A stretch of 64,000 nt of DNA from Streptomyces xylophagus (GCF_000716435.1 NZ_JNWO01000002.1:620001-684000), one strand, 5' to 3'. Counted from the stretch's first letter, positions 24,615-33,460 are shown. Notes: a model not told the origin generated them from the sequence alone. Numbers and translations: made by a program.

Positions 24615-25550
24615 ATGGACGACGGTGGGCAGCGGGTGCGGTGGCGGGCCGCGCGCGGGGAAGAGCCGGTGGTCCTGGTAACTGGTGCCACTGGGATGGT
24701 GGGACGGGAGGTGGTCCGCGGCCTCCCCTCCGGCCTGTGCGTACGGGTCATGTCCAGGAATCCATCGAAGGCCGCAGGGATGTTCCCGGAGGCGCGAACG
24801 GTCGCCGGGGACTACACGGACCCACCGTCGCTGGCCCGCGCCCTGAGGGGAGTGCACACAGCGTTCCTGGTCACCAACCGCCCCGACGGCGACGACGACG
24901 CCCGCTTCGTGTCGGCGGCCCGCGCCGCCGGAGTACGGCGGGTGGTGAAACTCTCCGCGGCGGCCGTCCTCGATGCCCGGGCCGACGACCTGATCACCCG
25001 GTGGCAGCGCGCCAACGAGGAACTGCTGCGCTCCTGTGGCCTGCAATGGACCCTGCTGCGTCCGCGCGCGTTCATGTCCAACTCCCTGTCCTGGGCCGCC
25101 GATGTCCGCTCCGAGCGCACTGTCCGCGCGCTGTACGGAACGTCGCCCAACGCCTGTGTGGACCCCCGTGACGTTGCCGAGGTCGCCGTACGGGCCCTGA
25201 CCGAGGAGGGTCACGCAGGCCGCGCCTACACACTGACCGGACCGCAGGCCCTCACCGCGGTCGCCCAGACCCGCGAACTCGGCCGGCTGCTGGGCGTCCC
25301 CCTGCGCTTCGAGGAACTGACCGTGGCCGAGGCCCGTGCAGCGCTGAGCGGACGCTGCCCGCCCCCGGTCGTCGAGGCATTGCTGGCGAGCGCGGAACGG
25401 CAGCGAGCCGGTGCCAAGGCCCTCGTGGAAGACACCGTCCAGGCGGTGACGGGTCGCCCGGCCCGGTCCTTCAGACAGTGGGGCCAGGACCACATCGAGG
25501 CGTTCACCCCGGCTCCGGACGAGGCTGCGACACAGCAGAGGATGGGATAA
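24615..25550 (+). CDS. NmrA-like NAD(P)-binding oxidoreductase
   Basis: The product is 311 residues from ATG 24615 (GGAGG about ten bases upstream). The atypical SDR Rossmann start VVLVTGATGMVGREVVRGL (TGxxGxxG) is near residue 20, followed by RVMSRNPSKAAGMFPEARTV and a later VKLSAAAVLD. The catalytic YxxxK is absent, as usual in NmrA/atypical SDRs, which can be sensors or reductases. It is divergent from the butyrolactone receptor and separated from it by two ARE-like sites, so receptor control is likely. Butyrolactone pathways use a reductase (BprA), but this protein is not clearly of that family. Confidence 0.82.
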   Translation: MDDGGQRVRWRAARGEEPVVLVTGATGMVGREVVRGLPSGLCVRVMSRNPSKAAGMFPEARTVAGDYTDPPSLARALRGVHTAFLVTNRPDGDDDARFVSAARAAGVRRVVKLSAAAVLDARADDLITRWQRANEELLRSCGLQWTLLRPRAFMSNSLSWAADVRSERTVRALYGTSPNACVDPRDVAEVAVRALTEEGHAGRAYTLTGPQALTAVAQTRELGRLLGVPLRFEELTVAEARAALSGRCPPPVVEALLASAERQRAGAKALVEDTVQAVTGRPARSFRQWGQDHIEAFTPAPDEAATQQRMG

Positions 25551-25763
25551 CTCCCGTCTCCGGACAATGTGTTGGGCCTCGGTCGTCCGGACCGACTCCC
25601 GGGCTATCCGCCTTTCCCAGGGAAAACCCGGTGACCGCACACAGTGGCCGCCGGGTTCTGCCGCTGTCCCGCGCTCGGCTCCCGGCTTTCCGCTCTCGCT
25701 GTGCCGCAGCGCGACCCTTGCGATGCTCCCGGGCCGTACCCCACCCTACGGAGACCCATCGCC

Positions 25764-27073
25764 ATGACGACCCATCAGACCTCGTCCCTCCTTCTGGGCC
25801 TCGCCGCCGTCGTGCTGCTGGCACGTCTGCTCGGCGCCCTGGCCCGGCGCCTGAACCAGCCCGCGGTGATCGGCGAGGTCCTCGCCGGCATCGCGCTGGG
25901 GCCGACTCTCTTCCACGGGGCGCTCTGCGACGCCCTGTTCCCGGCCGACATCCCGCCGCTGCTCAGTGCCTTGGCCGCGATCGGTGTCGCGGTGTTCATG
26001 TTCCTCGTCGGCCTGCAATGGGACGCCGCGATGATCCGTGGCAGCGGAAGCCTCGCCGCGACCGTGTCGTTCAGTTCCGTCCTGCTGCCGTTCGGCCTGG
26101 GCGCGCTGCTCGCGCTGTATCTGATGGACGACAACGGCACCGGTGACAGGACGGCGTTCATGCTGTTCAGGGCATCTCCATGTCGGTCACGGCGTTCCCC
26201 GTGCCGGCCCGCATCCTCACCGACCGGGGCATGGCCCGCTCCCCGCTGGGGGTGGTCGCGTTGGCCTGTGCGTGCGTCGACGATGTCCTGGCCTGGTCGT
26301 TGTTGGAGGGCGTGGTCGCTGTCAGTGGTTCGGCCGGCCACGGCCAGTGGCGCATCCTGCTCACAGTCCCCTGCGTGCTGGGCATGTTCTTCGTCGTACG
26401 GCCGCTGCTGCGGCGCTTCGTGGCCCGCCGCCGCGCGCTGACACTCACCCCGGCCGTGTTCGCGGGTGGTGTGGTGGGTCTGCTGCTGTCGGCCGCCGCC
26501 ACTGAGTGGGTGGGCCTGCACTACATCTTCGGCGCGTTTCTCTGGGGCGCGGTCCTGCCGCGCACCGGTGGTGAGCGGCTGCGGGCCGAAGTGAACGAGC
26601 GGTTGGGCGAGTTGAGTGCCACGTTGCTGTTGCCGGTGTTCTTCCTGGTCGCCGGTCTCCAGGTCGACCTGTCCGGGTTGAACGCGGGCGAGCTGGGAAC
26701 ACTGGGGCTCATCCTGCTGGTGGCAGTCGGCGGCAAGTTCACCGGCGCGTTCACCGCCGCGCGCCTCAACCGGATGCCGGTGCGTCAGTCCGCCGCGCTC
26801 GCGACGCTGTTGAACACCCGAGGCCTGACCGAACTCATCGTCCTGAACGTGGGGCTGCAACTGGGCTTCCTCGGCCGGGACTTGTACTCCCTCATGGTCG
26901 TCATGGCCGTCGTCACGACCGCGATGGCGGGCCCGCTGCTGAGCTGGATCATCGGCTGCCACAGCGACGGCAGCCGCACCGGCCGACCGGAGGGGACGGG
27001 TGCGTCAGGGCACGCGGCGGACAGCGTGGGCACGACCGTCCAGGTGTTGCGGGTCAGGATGTTGGTGACGTGA
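25764..27073 (+). pseudogene. cation:proton antiporter (CPA2/KefB-like), single-base frameshift
   Basis: ATG 25764 behind GGAGA opens a CPA2-type membrane protein (LLARLLGALARRLNQPAVIG, EVLAGIALGPTLFHG). At about 26166-26172 the frame breaks: frame 0 reads FMLFRASPCRSRR, while the expected GISMSVTAFPVPARILTDRG continues in another frame to 27073. Adding one base in TTCAGGGC would restore a 436-residue protein with VDDVLAWSLL, FGAFLWGAVLPR and NTRGLTELIVLNVGL motifs of monovalent cation exchangers. This is either a true frameshift or a sequencing error. The end overlaps the convergent TetR gene by 20 bases. Confidence 0.75.
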
Positions 27074-27701
27074 GTTGTTGGCAGATCAGCTGGTGAGCAA
27101 GGTGTGCCGTCGCGAGCAGGTCCTCGCGAGCCGTGTCGACGTTGGACCGCACTGACAATCCGTGCCAGACGGATTGGATGAGCCCGGTCAGGACCGCTGC
27201 GTCGGTGCCCGCGGCCAGTTCCCCGTCCTGGATGGCTCGTTCGATGCGCACGAGGAGGGCCTGCTCGTTCGAGCTGTGCAGTTCGGCGATGTAGGTGCTG
27301 GTATCGAGCGTGCTCGTGCTGTCGGTCATCACGGCGCTGCTGATGAGACATCCGGGATGTCTGTCGCTTGGCTGGGTGAACTCGTGGACCGAGTCGGTGA
27401 GGATGCGTTCGATGACGGTCTGGATGTCGTTCTCGGCGACAGCCTGCTGGTAGATCTCGCGGTAACGCTCGGCGTAGGTCCGCACCGCTTCCTCGAACAG
27501 CCCGGCTTTGCTGCCGAAGGCGGCGTAGAGGCTGGAGGTGGAGAGCCCGAGGGCCGCGGTCAGGGTCCGGGTCGAGGTGCCGGAGTAGCCGCGTCGCCAG
27601 AAGAGGCGAGCGGCGTCAAGGACCGCGCGGTCGCGGTCGAAGGCTCGTGGTCGTCCACGGTGGCGTTCGGTCACGCTTGCATTGTAGATCGTTCGCTCCA
27701 T
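27054..27701 (-). CDS. TetR-family repressor divergent from an alpha/beta hydrolase
   Basis: The product is 215 residues if begun at ATG 27701, or 206 from GTG 27674; neither has a good ribosome site. The HTH reads RAVLDAARLFWRRGYSGTST, TLTAALGLSTSSLYAAFGSK. The C-terminal domain (SDRHPGCLISSAV; VRSNVDTAREDLLATAHL) is of the YcdC/AcrR-like TetR_C kind that often senses quinones or electrophiles. A perfect 16-bp-arm palindrome at 27688-27724 covers its start and that of the hydrolase, so it likely represses both. The 3' end overlaps the convergent antiporter gene. Confidence 0.88.
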   Translation of the reverse strand: MERTIYNASVTERHRGRPRAFDRDRAVLDAARLFWRRGYSGTSTRTLTAALGLSTSSLYAAFGSKAGLFEEAVRTYAERYREIYQQAVAENDIQTVIERILTDSVHEFTQPSDRHPGCLISSAVMTDSTSTLDTSTYIAELHSSNEQALLVRIERAIQDGELAAGTDAAVLTGLIQSVWHGLSVRSNVDTAREDLLATAHLAHQLICQQLTSPTS

Positions 27702-27724
27702 AATAGATTTATGGAGCGAACGAT
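27688..27724. promoter_or_regulatory. perfect inverted repeat spanning both divergent start codons (TetR operator)
   Basis: ATCGTTCGCTCCATAA at 27688-27703 is mirrored exactly by TTATGGAGCGAACGAT at 27709-27724, with only five bases between. Both ATGs (27701 minus, 27711 plus) lie inside, and reading outward each strand would encode Met-Glu-Arg-Thr. This is a textbook TetR operator position. Confidence 0.8.
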
Positions 27725-28508
27725 GCAGAAGAGGCTGCCGGTCAGCGGGGACAGTTGGGTCACGGTCGATGTGTACGGGGAGCCGGATGCCCCGAGCCTC
27801 GTCGTCGTCCCGGGCGTGATGAGCGACGCGCATACGTGGCGTCAGGTTGCGGGCGCCATCGACGCCTGGCCCTCAGTGGTAGTCGTAAACCGCCGGGGAC
27901 GTGCTTCCTCGGGGCCGTTGACCAACTCGTACTCACTGCGGACAGAGGTCGAGGACCTCGGCGTGGTCCTTGACGAGTTCGACAGCACGAGGACGCTCTT
28001 CGGCTGGAGCTACGGCGGCTTGATCACCTTGCTGGCCACCAACGATCGCCCGATACCCCAGGTAATCGCCTACGAGCCGGTGATGCGGCCATTCGGACGC
28101 CATGCGCTGCCGGACCTGAAGCACGCGGCGGAGACGGCGGACTGGGATCGCTGCGTCGAGATCGTCAATCGGCAGATCTCGGGCTTCTCCACTGCGCACG
28201 TCGAGGATCTTCAGGCCGATCAGCACGGTTGGGCGATCTTGCGTCGCTTGAGCGGCCCGCTCTACGCCGAACTCGGCGCGCTCAACGCGGCGCCGCCTCC
28301 GGATGTGATGGCGCGACAGGCAGATCAAGTCGACCTGATCATCGGCCAGTGCAACCGCGGAACAGCCCCCTACGGAACGTCGTTCGACAACGTGCGGCAG
28401 CACGTCGCTCACGCCGGAGTCCACGAACTCCCCGGCCAGGGCCACCTGGCCCACATTCAAGCACCGGCAGAGCTTGGCCACCTGCTCAACAACCTCGCCG
28501 CCATCTGA
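27723..28508 (+). CDS. alpha/beta hydrolase
   Basis: The product is 261 residues from ATG 27723, which has GGAG seven bases upstream inside the operator palindrome; ATG 27711 would add MERT. The fold signatures are VVVPGVMSDAHTWRQVAGAI (oxyanion region), the nucleophile elbow LFGWSYGGLITLL (GWSYG, Ser) and the C-terminal His in LPGQGHLAHIQAP. The acid is probably the Asp in VDLIIGQCNRG-adjacent sequence. It is likely an esterase or lactonase induced when the adjacent TetR repressor is relieved. Substrate unknown. Confidence 0.87.
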   Translation: MQKRLPVSGDSWVTVDVYGEPDAPSLVVVPGVMSDAHTWRQVAGAIDAWPSVVVVNRRGRASSGPLTNSYSLRTEVEDLGVVLDEFDSTRTLFGWSYGGLITLLATNDRPIPQVIAYEPVMRPFGRHALPDLKHAAETADWDRCVEIVNRQISGFSTAHVEDLQADQHGWAILRRLSGPLYAELGALNAAPPPDVMARQADQVDLIIGQCNRGTAPYGTSFDNVRQHVAHAGVHELPGQGHLAHIQAPAELGHLLNNLAAI

Positions 28509-28571
28509 TGGGCACCCATGCTTACATCCAGGGCGCGTATCGGGTCGTGCTGAACTGCAGACAGATCACGC

Positions 28572-29567
28572 TCAATTCGTGCCCTGGCGCAGGGCGGCGG
28601 CCATCCACTCCCGGATCGCTGCCGCCTGTTCAGGGTCCGGGTCCGGTTTGGGCGTGCCGTTGACCGTCGCCACCAGGGAGTGGTAGCGGGTCAGCAGCTT
28701 CAGTCCGGTGGCCTTGGCCCGCCACTGCGTCGCCTTGCCGTTCCGGTCGAACTCGGCGATGCCGCGGCGGGCCTTGCCGGCGTCGTGCTCACCTGTCATG
28801 GCGGCAACCACTTCGGCCGAGTCGACGGCGATCCGCTCGGCGATGTCACGGGCCTGCGGCGAATCCGCGGGCACACCGGCCTGCTGGGAGGCGCGTGCCT
28901 TCAGGAGGAGCTTCCGATGCCTCTCGACGCGGGCGATCATCTCCGGTGAAGCCATCAACTTGCCCTGCTCGGTGCCGAAGGTGCGGTGGAAGAAGTCCCG
29001 CACCGCCGTGCGGAACTCCTCGTCCTGCACGATCTCGGCGAGTTCGATCCAGGCCTCCAGCTGCCCGGTGGACGGCTCCTCGGGCAGGTGCGGCCGCCGG
29101 CTGTGCAGTCGCTCGACCTGGCTGGGGTGGACGTCCGGGCCGTCGGTCACGAAGTCCCAGAACTGGTCGATGAGCCGGTCACGGTCGTCGTCGGACATCG
29201 ACACGAGCCTGCGCATCAGGCTCACCTGTTCCGTGGTGGTGTGCTGCCGCACGATCGTCCGCAGTACGGCTCGGCGGGCCCGGAACTGCCGCAGTTGGTC
29301 CTCGACCAGCCGCAGATGGGTGACGGCCAGGTCGTGCAGGCTGGTCTCGGCGCTCAGCACCCGGCGGATGTCGTCGAGGCCGGCACCCAGGTCGCGCAGG
29401 GTGCGCACGAGGTCGAGCCGGGCGATGGCGTGCACGTCGTACCGCCGGAAGCCGCCCTCGGTGAGGCCGGTGGGCTCGACGACGCCCTCGTCGGCGTAGA
29501 ACCGGATCGCGCTCACACTCAGGCCGGTGCGGCGGGCGACGTCCCCGATGGAGTAGAGCTCGTTCAT
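28572..29567 (-). CDS. MerR-family regulator with long ligand-binding domain
   Basis: The product is 331 residues from ATG 29567. The winged HTH reads MNELYSIGDVARRTGLSVSA, IRFYADEGVVEPTGLTEGGF, RRYDVHAIARLDLVRTLRDL. A long coiled-coil/helical region follows to a C-terminal domain of about 200 residues that lacks Cys or TipAS-like signatures. This group typically binds drugs or metabolites. The promoter directly upstream has the 19-base spacer and internal palindrome typical of MerR-controlled promoters, with the -10 box ending about eight bases before the ATG. Autoregulation from a leaderless or nearly leaderless mRNA is therefore likely. Confidence 0.88.
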   Translation of the reverse strand: MNELYSIGDVARRTGLSVSAIRFYADEGVVEPTGLTEGGFRRYDVHAIARLDLVRTLRDLGAGLDDIRRVLSAETSLHDLAVTHLRLVEDQLRQFRARRAVLRTIVRQHTTTEQVSLMRRLVSMSDDDRDRLIDQFWDFVTDGPDVHPSQVERLHSRRPHLPEEPSTGQLEAWIELAEIVQDEEFRTAVRDFFHRTFGTEQGKLMASPEMIARVERHRKLLLKARASQQAGVPADSPQARDIAERIAVDSAEVVAAMTGEHDAGKARRGIAEFDRNGKATQWRAKATGLKLLTRYHSLVATVNGTPKPDPDPEQAAAIREWMAAALRQGTN

Positions 29568-29574
29568 ACCCCTC

Positions 29575-29605
29575 ACTATGGGATCTCAAGTGACCTGAGA
29601 GTCAA
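29575..29605 (-). promoter_or_regulatory. MerR-type promoter with 19-bp spacer
   Basis: On the minus strand, TTGACT (29605-29600) is followed by 19 bases and CATAGT (29580-29575). The spacer contains the imperfect palindrome CTCAGGTCACTTGAG. Overlong 19-20 bp spacers with a dyad inside are the defining trait of promoters that MerR proteins untwist. Confidence 0.65.
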
Positions 29606-29729
29606 GGGAGTTGGCCAACGCAGGGCCCCAGTGGGCGGTGCGAGGCACGAGGCGGTACAGGCCGGCCCCGGCGCCGGGATGCGGTCATTGGCGGTACATG
29701 ACGTGCGACGCGGCGCGACCGAGGGTCAG

Positions 29730-30578
29730 ATGGATGGCATGCGAAGATCCATATCATCCCGGTACGGCCGCTCACGCCTGCGTCTGACCGTGGTCCTGTC
29801 CGGCCTCCTCCTCACCGCGGCCGCCGTGCCCGCCGCGCCCGCGGCGACGCAACCCGCACCCGTGCGGGGCAGCGCGTACATGGGCATCGGCGTCATGGCC
29901 CACGACGGAATCACCGGCACGCCCGATGCGATACCCCCGGCCACGCGGGCCGGACAGACCGAAGGCGTCGACGTCTCCAGCTACCAGCGTGACGTGGCCT
30001 GGTCCACCTTGTGGAGCAGCGGCACCCGATGGGCCTACACGAAGGCCACGGAAGGCACGTCCTACCGCAACCCCTACTTCGGCGGCCAGTACCAGGGCGC
30101 CTACGACACCGGCATGGTCCGCGGGGCCTACCACTTCGCCACCCCGGATTCCAGCGGCGGCACCGCCCAGGCGGACTACTTCGTCGACCACGGCGGTGCC
30201 TGGTCCGCCGACGGCCGCACCCTGCCCGGCGCCCTCGACATCGAGTGGAACCCCTACGGGGACTCCTGCTACGGCAAGTCCACCGTCGGCATGGTCAGCT
30301 GGCTCGGTGACTTCCTCGGCCGCTACCGGGCCCGCACCGGCCGCGACGCGGTCATCTACACCTCCACCAGCTGGTGGACCCTCTGCACGGGCGGCTACCG
30401 CGGCTTCGGCTCCACCAACCCCCTGTGGGTCGCCCGGTACGCCAGCTCGCCGGGGACGCTCCCGGCGGGCTGGTCGGCATACACGATGTGGCAGTACACC
30501 TCGTCGGGGGCGACGGTCGGCGACCACGACAGGTTCAACGGCTCCCCGGACACGCTGGGGGAGTTCGCCACCGGATGA
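29730..30578 (+). CDS. secreted GH25 lysozyme (N-acetylmuramidase)
   Basis: The product is 282 residues from ATG 29730 (GAGGG upstream; ATG 29739 is an alternative). Signal peptide: RRSISSRYGRSRLRL, a hydrophobic core, then an APAAT-like site near residue 40. The GH25 barrel starts at EGVDVSSYQRDVAW (D81) and continues with YTKATEGTSYRNPYF and the catalytic GALDIEWNPYGDSCYG (D170, E172). It ends with VAR.YASS and MWQYTSSGATVGDHDRFNGS. It cleaves the beta-1,4 MurNAc-GlcNAc bond of peptidoglycan outside the cell. Confidence 0.93.
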   Translation: MDGMRRSISSRYGRSRLRLTVVLSGLLLTAAAVPAAPAATQPAPVRGSAYMGIGVMAHDGITGTPDAIPPATRAGQTEGVDVSSYQRDVAWSTLWSSGTRWAYTKATEGTSYRNPYFGGQYQGAYDTGMVRGAYHFATPDSSGGTAQADYFVDHGGAWSADGRTLPGALDIEWNPYGDSCYGKSTVGMVSWLGDFLGRYRARTGRDAVIYTSTSWWTLCTGGYRGFGSTNPLWVARYASSPGTLPAGWSAYTMWQYTSSGATVGDHDRFNGSPDTLGEFATG

Positions 30579-30596
30579 CGAAGCCGTGTGCAGGGC

Positions 30597-30622
30597 GGGC
30601 CTACGGGAGGCTCCGTAGGCCC
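30597..30622. terminator. bidirectional terminator, GH25 lysozyme / symporter
   Basis: GGGCCTACGG and CCGTAGGCCC pair perfectly (10 bp) around the loop GAGGCT, 18 bases after the lysozyme stop and between convergent genes. Confidence 0.8.
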
Positions 30623-30662
30623 GTACCGGCCCGGTTCGTACCGGCCGGGGGCACGCCCGCAC

Positions 30663-32270
30663 TCATCCGCTGCGGGGATGCGGCGGTCCGGCCAGCAGGA
30701 CGGGCTCGACGGCCTCGTAGCGGTTGCGTTCGCGCGCGGTGGCCCTTCTGCCCGACAGGACGGTGCCCAGCAGCCCGCACAGGAAGCCCGCCGGGACCGA
30801 GACCAGGGCGGTGGTGGTGAAGGGGAACCAGTTGAAGTCGGCCTCGGGGAAGGCCGATTGAGGGGAGCCGGAGACCAGGTTGGTGCCGGTCATCAGGACG
30901 AGGACGCTGAGGCTGCCGCCGATCAGCGTGCACAGCAGTCCGGCACGGGTGTAGCGGCGCCAGAAGAGGCTGTAGACGAGCGCGGGGGCGATGGCCGAGG
31001 CGCCGAGGCAGAAGGAGACGATGGCCAGCGGCTGCAGACTGCGGTGCTGGGCGAGGACCGCCAGCACGATCACCGGGATGCCCACGGCCAGGGCGGACAG
31101 ACGGGCCAGCGCCATTTCCCGCAGGGGCGGCATGTCCGCGCGGGCGACGACGTCGTGGGCCAGCGAGTTGGCGCAGGCCAGCGTCATGCTGGCCACGGAC
31201 GCCAGCAGGGTCAGGAAGATGGCCGTGGTGACGGTGGTGAACAGCAGGCTCTCCCCGCGGGAGAGGTCCGTCCCGAACGCGGCGCGCGCCCCGAGCAGAT
31301 AGGCGGTGTTGCCGCGCGGGTCCGCGGCGGCGATCTCCTTGCCCCCGATGAGGGCGGTCGCTCCGACGGCGACGACGGTGATGATCGCCATGAACAGGGC
31401 GACCGCCGAGACGGCCCAGGACATCGCGCGCCGCACCTGACGGGTGCTGCCGGCGGTGTACATCCGCATCGTCACGTGCGGCAGACAGGCGCCGCCCAGC
31501 ACGATGGCGCACTGGGTGCTCACCATGTCGAGGGCGGGATGCTCTCCGCCCGCGAACTGCAGCCCGTAGCGCAGGTAGTTGGGGCCCGCCCCGCTGTTCT
31601 GCGCGGCGGACTGGAAGAGGGTCTGCGGGCTCCAGCCGAAGGTGTGCAGGATGAGCGCCGCGACGACCAGCCCGGAGCCGAGGAGGATCACCGTCTTGAG
31701 GATCTGGATCAGGGCGGTGCCGCGCATGCCCCCGATGGCCGCATACGTGATCATCAGCGCCCCCGCCCCGACGACGCACCCCGTGCGCATCGTGCTGTCG
31801 GAGAAACCCAGGACGAACGCCAACAGCTGCCCCACACCGGCGAGTTGCACCACCATCATGGGCACCAGCGCCGCGAGGGTGACCGCGCACGCGGTGATGC
31901 GTACCGCGCGGCCGGGCATACGACGGGCCAGCACGTCGCCCATCGTGAACCTGCCGGTGTGATGCAGTGGTTCGGCCAGTAGGAACATCAGCAGCAGCAG
32001 CGAGAGCAGCGTGCTCAGGGCGAGTACGACACCGTCGTAGCCGCACAGCGCGATGATCCCGCCGACCGTGAGGACGGTGGCCGCGGAGATGTAGTCACCG
32101 GCGATGGCCAGGCCGTTGCGCAACGGGGAGAGGAACCGGTAGCCGGTGTAGAACTCGTCCAGGTCCTCACGGTCGGGACCGGTGACCACACACAACAGCA
32201 GCGTGAGAGTCACGACACTGAAGAACGCCACCAGCGACCACGACCGTGCGGAGCCCTCGAAGTCGATCAC
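30663..32270 (-). CDS. sodium:solute symporter, acetate/monocarboxylate type (ActP-like)
   Basis: The product is 535 residues from GTG 32270, whose first bases overlap the upstream gene's stop (GTGA). About 13 hydrophobic helices carry SSS landmarks: DLDEFYTGYRFLSPLRNGLA, IAGDYISAATVLTVGGIIAL, TYAAIGGMRGTALIQILKTV, and a late CLGASAIAPALVYSLFWRRY. The pairing with a DUF485 protein just upstream is the classical actP-yjcH arrangement, pointing to uptake of acetate or another short carboxylate. No acetyl-CoA synthetase is nearby. Confidence 0.9.
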   Translation of the reverse strand: MIDFEGSARSWSLVAFFSVVTLTLLLCVVTGPDREDLDEFYTGYRFLSPLRNGLAIAGDYISAATVLTVGGIIALCGYDGVVLALSTLLSLLLLMFLLAEPLHHTGRFTMGDVLARRMPGRAVRITACAVTLAALVPMMVVQLAGVGQLLAFVLGFSDSTMRTGCVVGAGALMITYAAIGGMRGTALIQILKTVILLGSGLVVAALILHTFGWSPQTLFQSAAQNSGAGPNYLRYGLQFAGGEHPALDMVSTQCAIVLGGACLPHVTMRMYTAGSTRQVRRAMSWAVSAVALFMAIITVVAVGATALIGGKEIAAADPRGNTAYLLGARAAFGTDLSRGESLLFTTVTTAIFLTLLASVASMTLACANSLAHDVVARADMPPLREMALARLSALAVGIPVIVLAVLAQHRSLQPLAIVSFCLGASAIAPALVYSLFWRRYTRAGLLCTLIGGSLSVLVLMTGTNLVSGSPQSAFPEADFNWFPFTTTALVSVPAGFLCGLLGTVLSGRRATARERNRYEAVEPVLLAGPPHPRSG

Positions 32271-32701
32271 GGCCGCACCTCCTCGTCGCGGGCCTGAGCG
32301 GCCTGACGGCGCACCCGTCGGGCGCGGGGATCGACGTACCGGCGCGCGATCGCCTCGTAGAAGATGACGGCCAGCCAGGTGACGGGGAGTTGCACCAGGG
32401 CCAGGAAGAGCCCGGTCGGCAATCCGCCCGGGGCGGGACGCGCCATCACCGAGGGGAATTCGACGGTGAGCGTGAGGAAGACGGTGAAGTAGCCGAGTGC
32501 GGCGAACGTGGCGACCCGCCGCTGCCAGCGGTACGCCCGGCGCAGCATGCGCAGATCGCGGTGCGGTCCGGTCGACGAACGGGTCCAGTTCGCCGGGCGG
32601 CGGCCCCCCTGCGGAGGGGACGGCCGTAGGGTCGGGGTGGAGGAGGCGTGCCGTCCGGGCCGGTGGTGAAGCGGCTGTAACTCGGAGCTGTCGGAAGACA
32701 T
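32267..32701 (-). CDS. DUF485 membrane protein, symporter partner
   Basis: The product is 144 residues; ATG 32701 has AGGAG about nine bases upstream. After a Pro/Arg-rich N-terminus of about 50 residues come two hydrophobic helices (FAALGYFTVFLTLTVEF; GLFLALVQLPVTWLAVIFYE) and the family tail ending YVDPRARRVRRQAAQARDEE. DUF485 (YjcH) proteins accompany SSS symporters, and this one overlaps the symporter start by four bases. Confidence 0.88.
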   Translation of the reverse strand: MSSDSSELQPLHHRPGRHASSTPTLRPSPPQGGRRPANWTRSSTGPHRDLRMLRRAYRWQRRVATFAALGYFTVFLTLTVEFPSVMARPAPGGLPTGLFLALVQLPVTWLAVIFYEAIARRYVDPRARRVRRQAAQARDEEVRP

Positions 32702-33019
32702 TCCAGGATCTCCTAGTGGGTCGTGGGCCCCAAGAGGTGCGGACCGCGAGAACGCGGGGAGTGGTCCGGGTCACCGCACGCTATGCGGGTGCCGGACCGC
32801 GCGCAGCACTTCCGGTGAACTCCCTGATGAGGACCGCTGCGACGCTCTGACCTCGGATGTTGTGGATGTGAAGCGTGTGACGGAGAACCACGGCAGTGCC
32901 CTGTGGGCCGTGGACGCGTCGAATCGGCAGGCCCGCCGACACCCGGTCCGTAGTCCCGGCTCACGGGTCGGCCACACACGTGCGTCGAAGCTGCTCCACC
33001 CCTACGTATTGTCCAAGTC
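32702..33019. promoter_or_regulatory. divergent region, DUF485-symporter operon / barstar
   Basis: These 318 bases have no supportable gene. They must carry the promoter of the leftward symporter operon and that of the rightward barstar gene. No operator palindrome stood out. Confidence 0.35.
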
Positions 33020-33406
33020 GTGACAGCGACATACGTGCTGGACGGCACGCAGATCAGAACACTGGACGATTTCTGGCGCGTCATCGGCGAAGCGGTCAAC
33101 GGACCCGGCGGCTACTTCGGACGGAACCTCGACGCCTTTGCCGACTGCCTCAGCGGTGGATTCGGGACGCCCGACGACGGTGACTACGTCGTGGAGTGGC
33201 GCGAGCATCGGGTGTCTCGCGTGCATCTGGGCCATCCGGAGACGGCTCGCCAGTTGGAGATCCGTTTGTCACGCTGCCACCCCTTGAACCGTCCGTCCGT
33301 CGGCGCCGATCTTGCCGCGGCCCGGGAAGGTCGCGGAACGACCGTCTTCGACTGGTTGGTCAGGATCTTCGAGGAGCGCGCTCCTGGCGTCCTGCGACTC
33401 GGGTGA
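33020..33406 (+). CDS. barstar-family ribonuclease inhibitor
   Basis: The product is 128 residues from GTG 33020. The barstar fold is recognisable from VLDGTQIRTLDDFWRVIGEA, then VNGPGGYFGRNLDAFADCLS, the helix-2/inhibitory-loop block with the conserved Gly-Tyr-Phe-Gly-x-Asn-x-Asp-Ala. Such proteins block barnase-type RNases or homologous toxin domains by occupying the active site. No barnase is adjacent in the window, so its cognate RNase must be elsewhere or absent. A terminator hairpin follows at once. Confidence 0.86.
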   Translation: MTATYVLDGTQIRTLDDFWRVIGEAVNGPGGYFGRNLDAFADCLSGGFGTPDDGDYVVEWREHRVSRVHLGHPETARQLEIRLSRCHPLNRPSVGADLAAAREGRGTTVFDWLVRIFEERAPGVLRLG

Positions 33407-33416
33407 CGGGGATAAG

Positions 33417-33446
33417 GACGCCGACGGGTGGAGCGGAGTCGGCGTC
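33417..33446. terminator. hairpin between convergent barstar and DUF2071 genes
   Basis: GACGCCGAC at 33417-33425 pairs with GTCGGCGTC at 33438-33446 around 12 bases, between two converging stops. Confidence 0.6.
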
Positions 33447-33460
33447 GAACAGGAGGGGGG

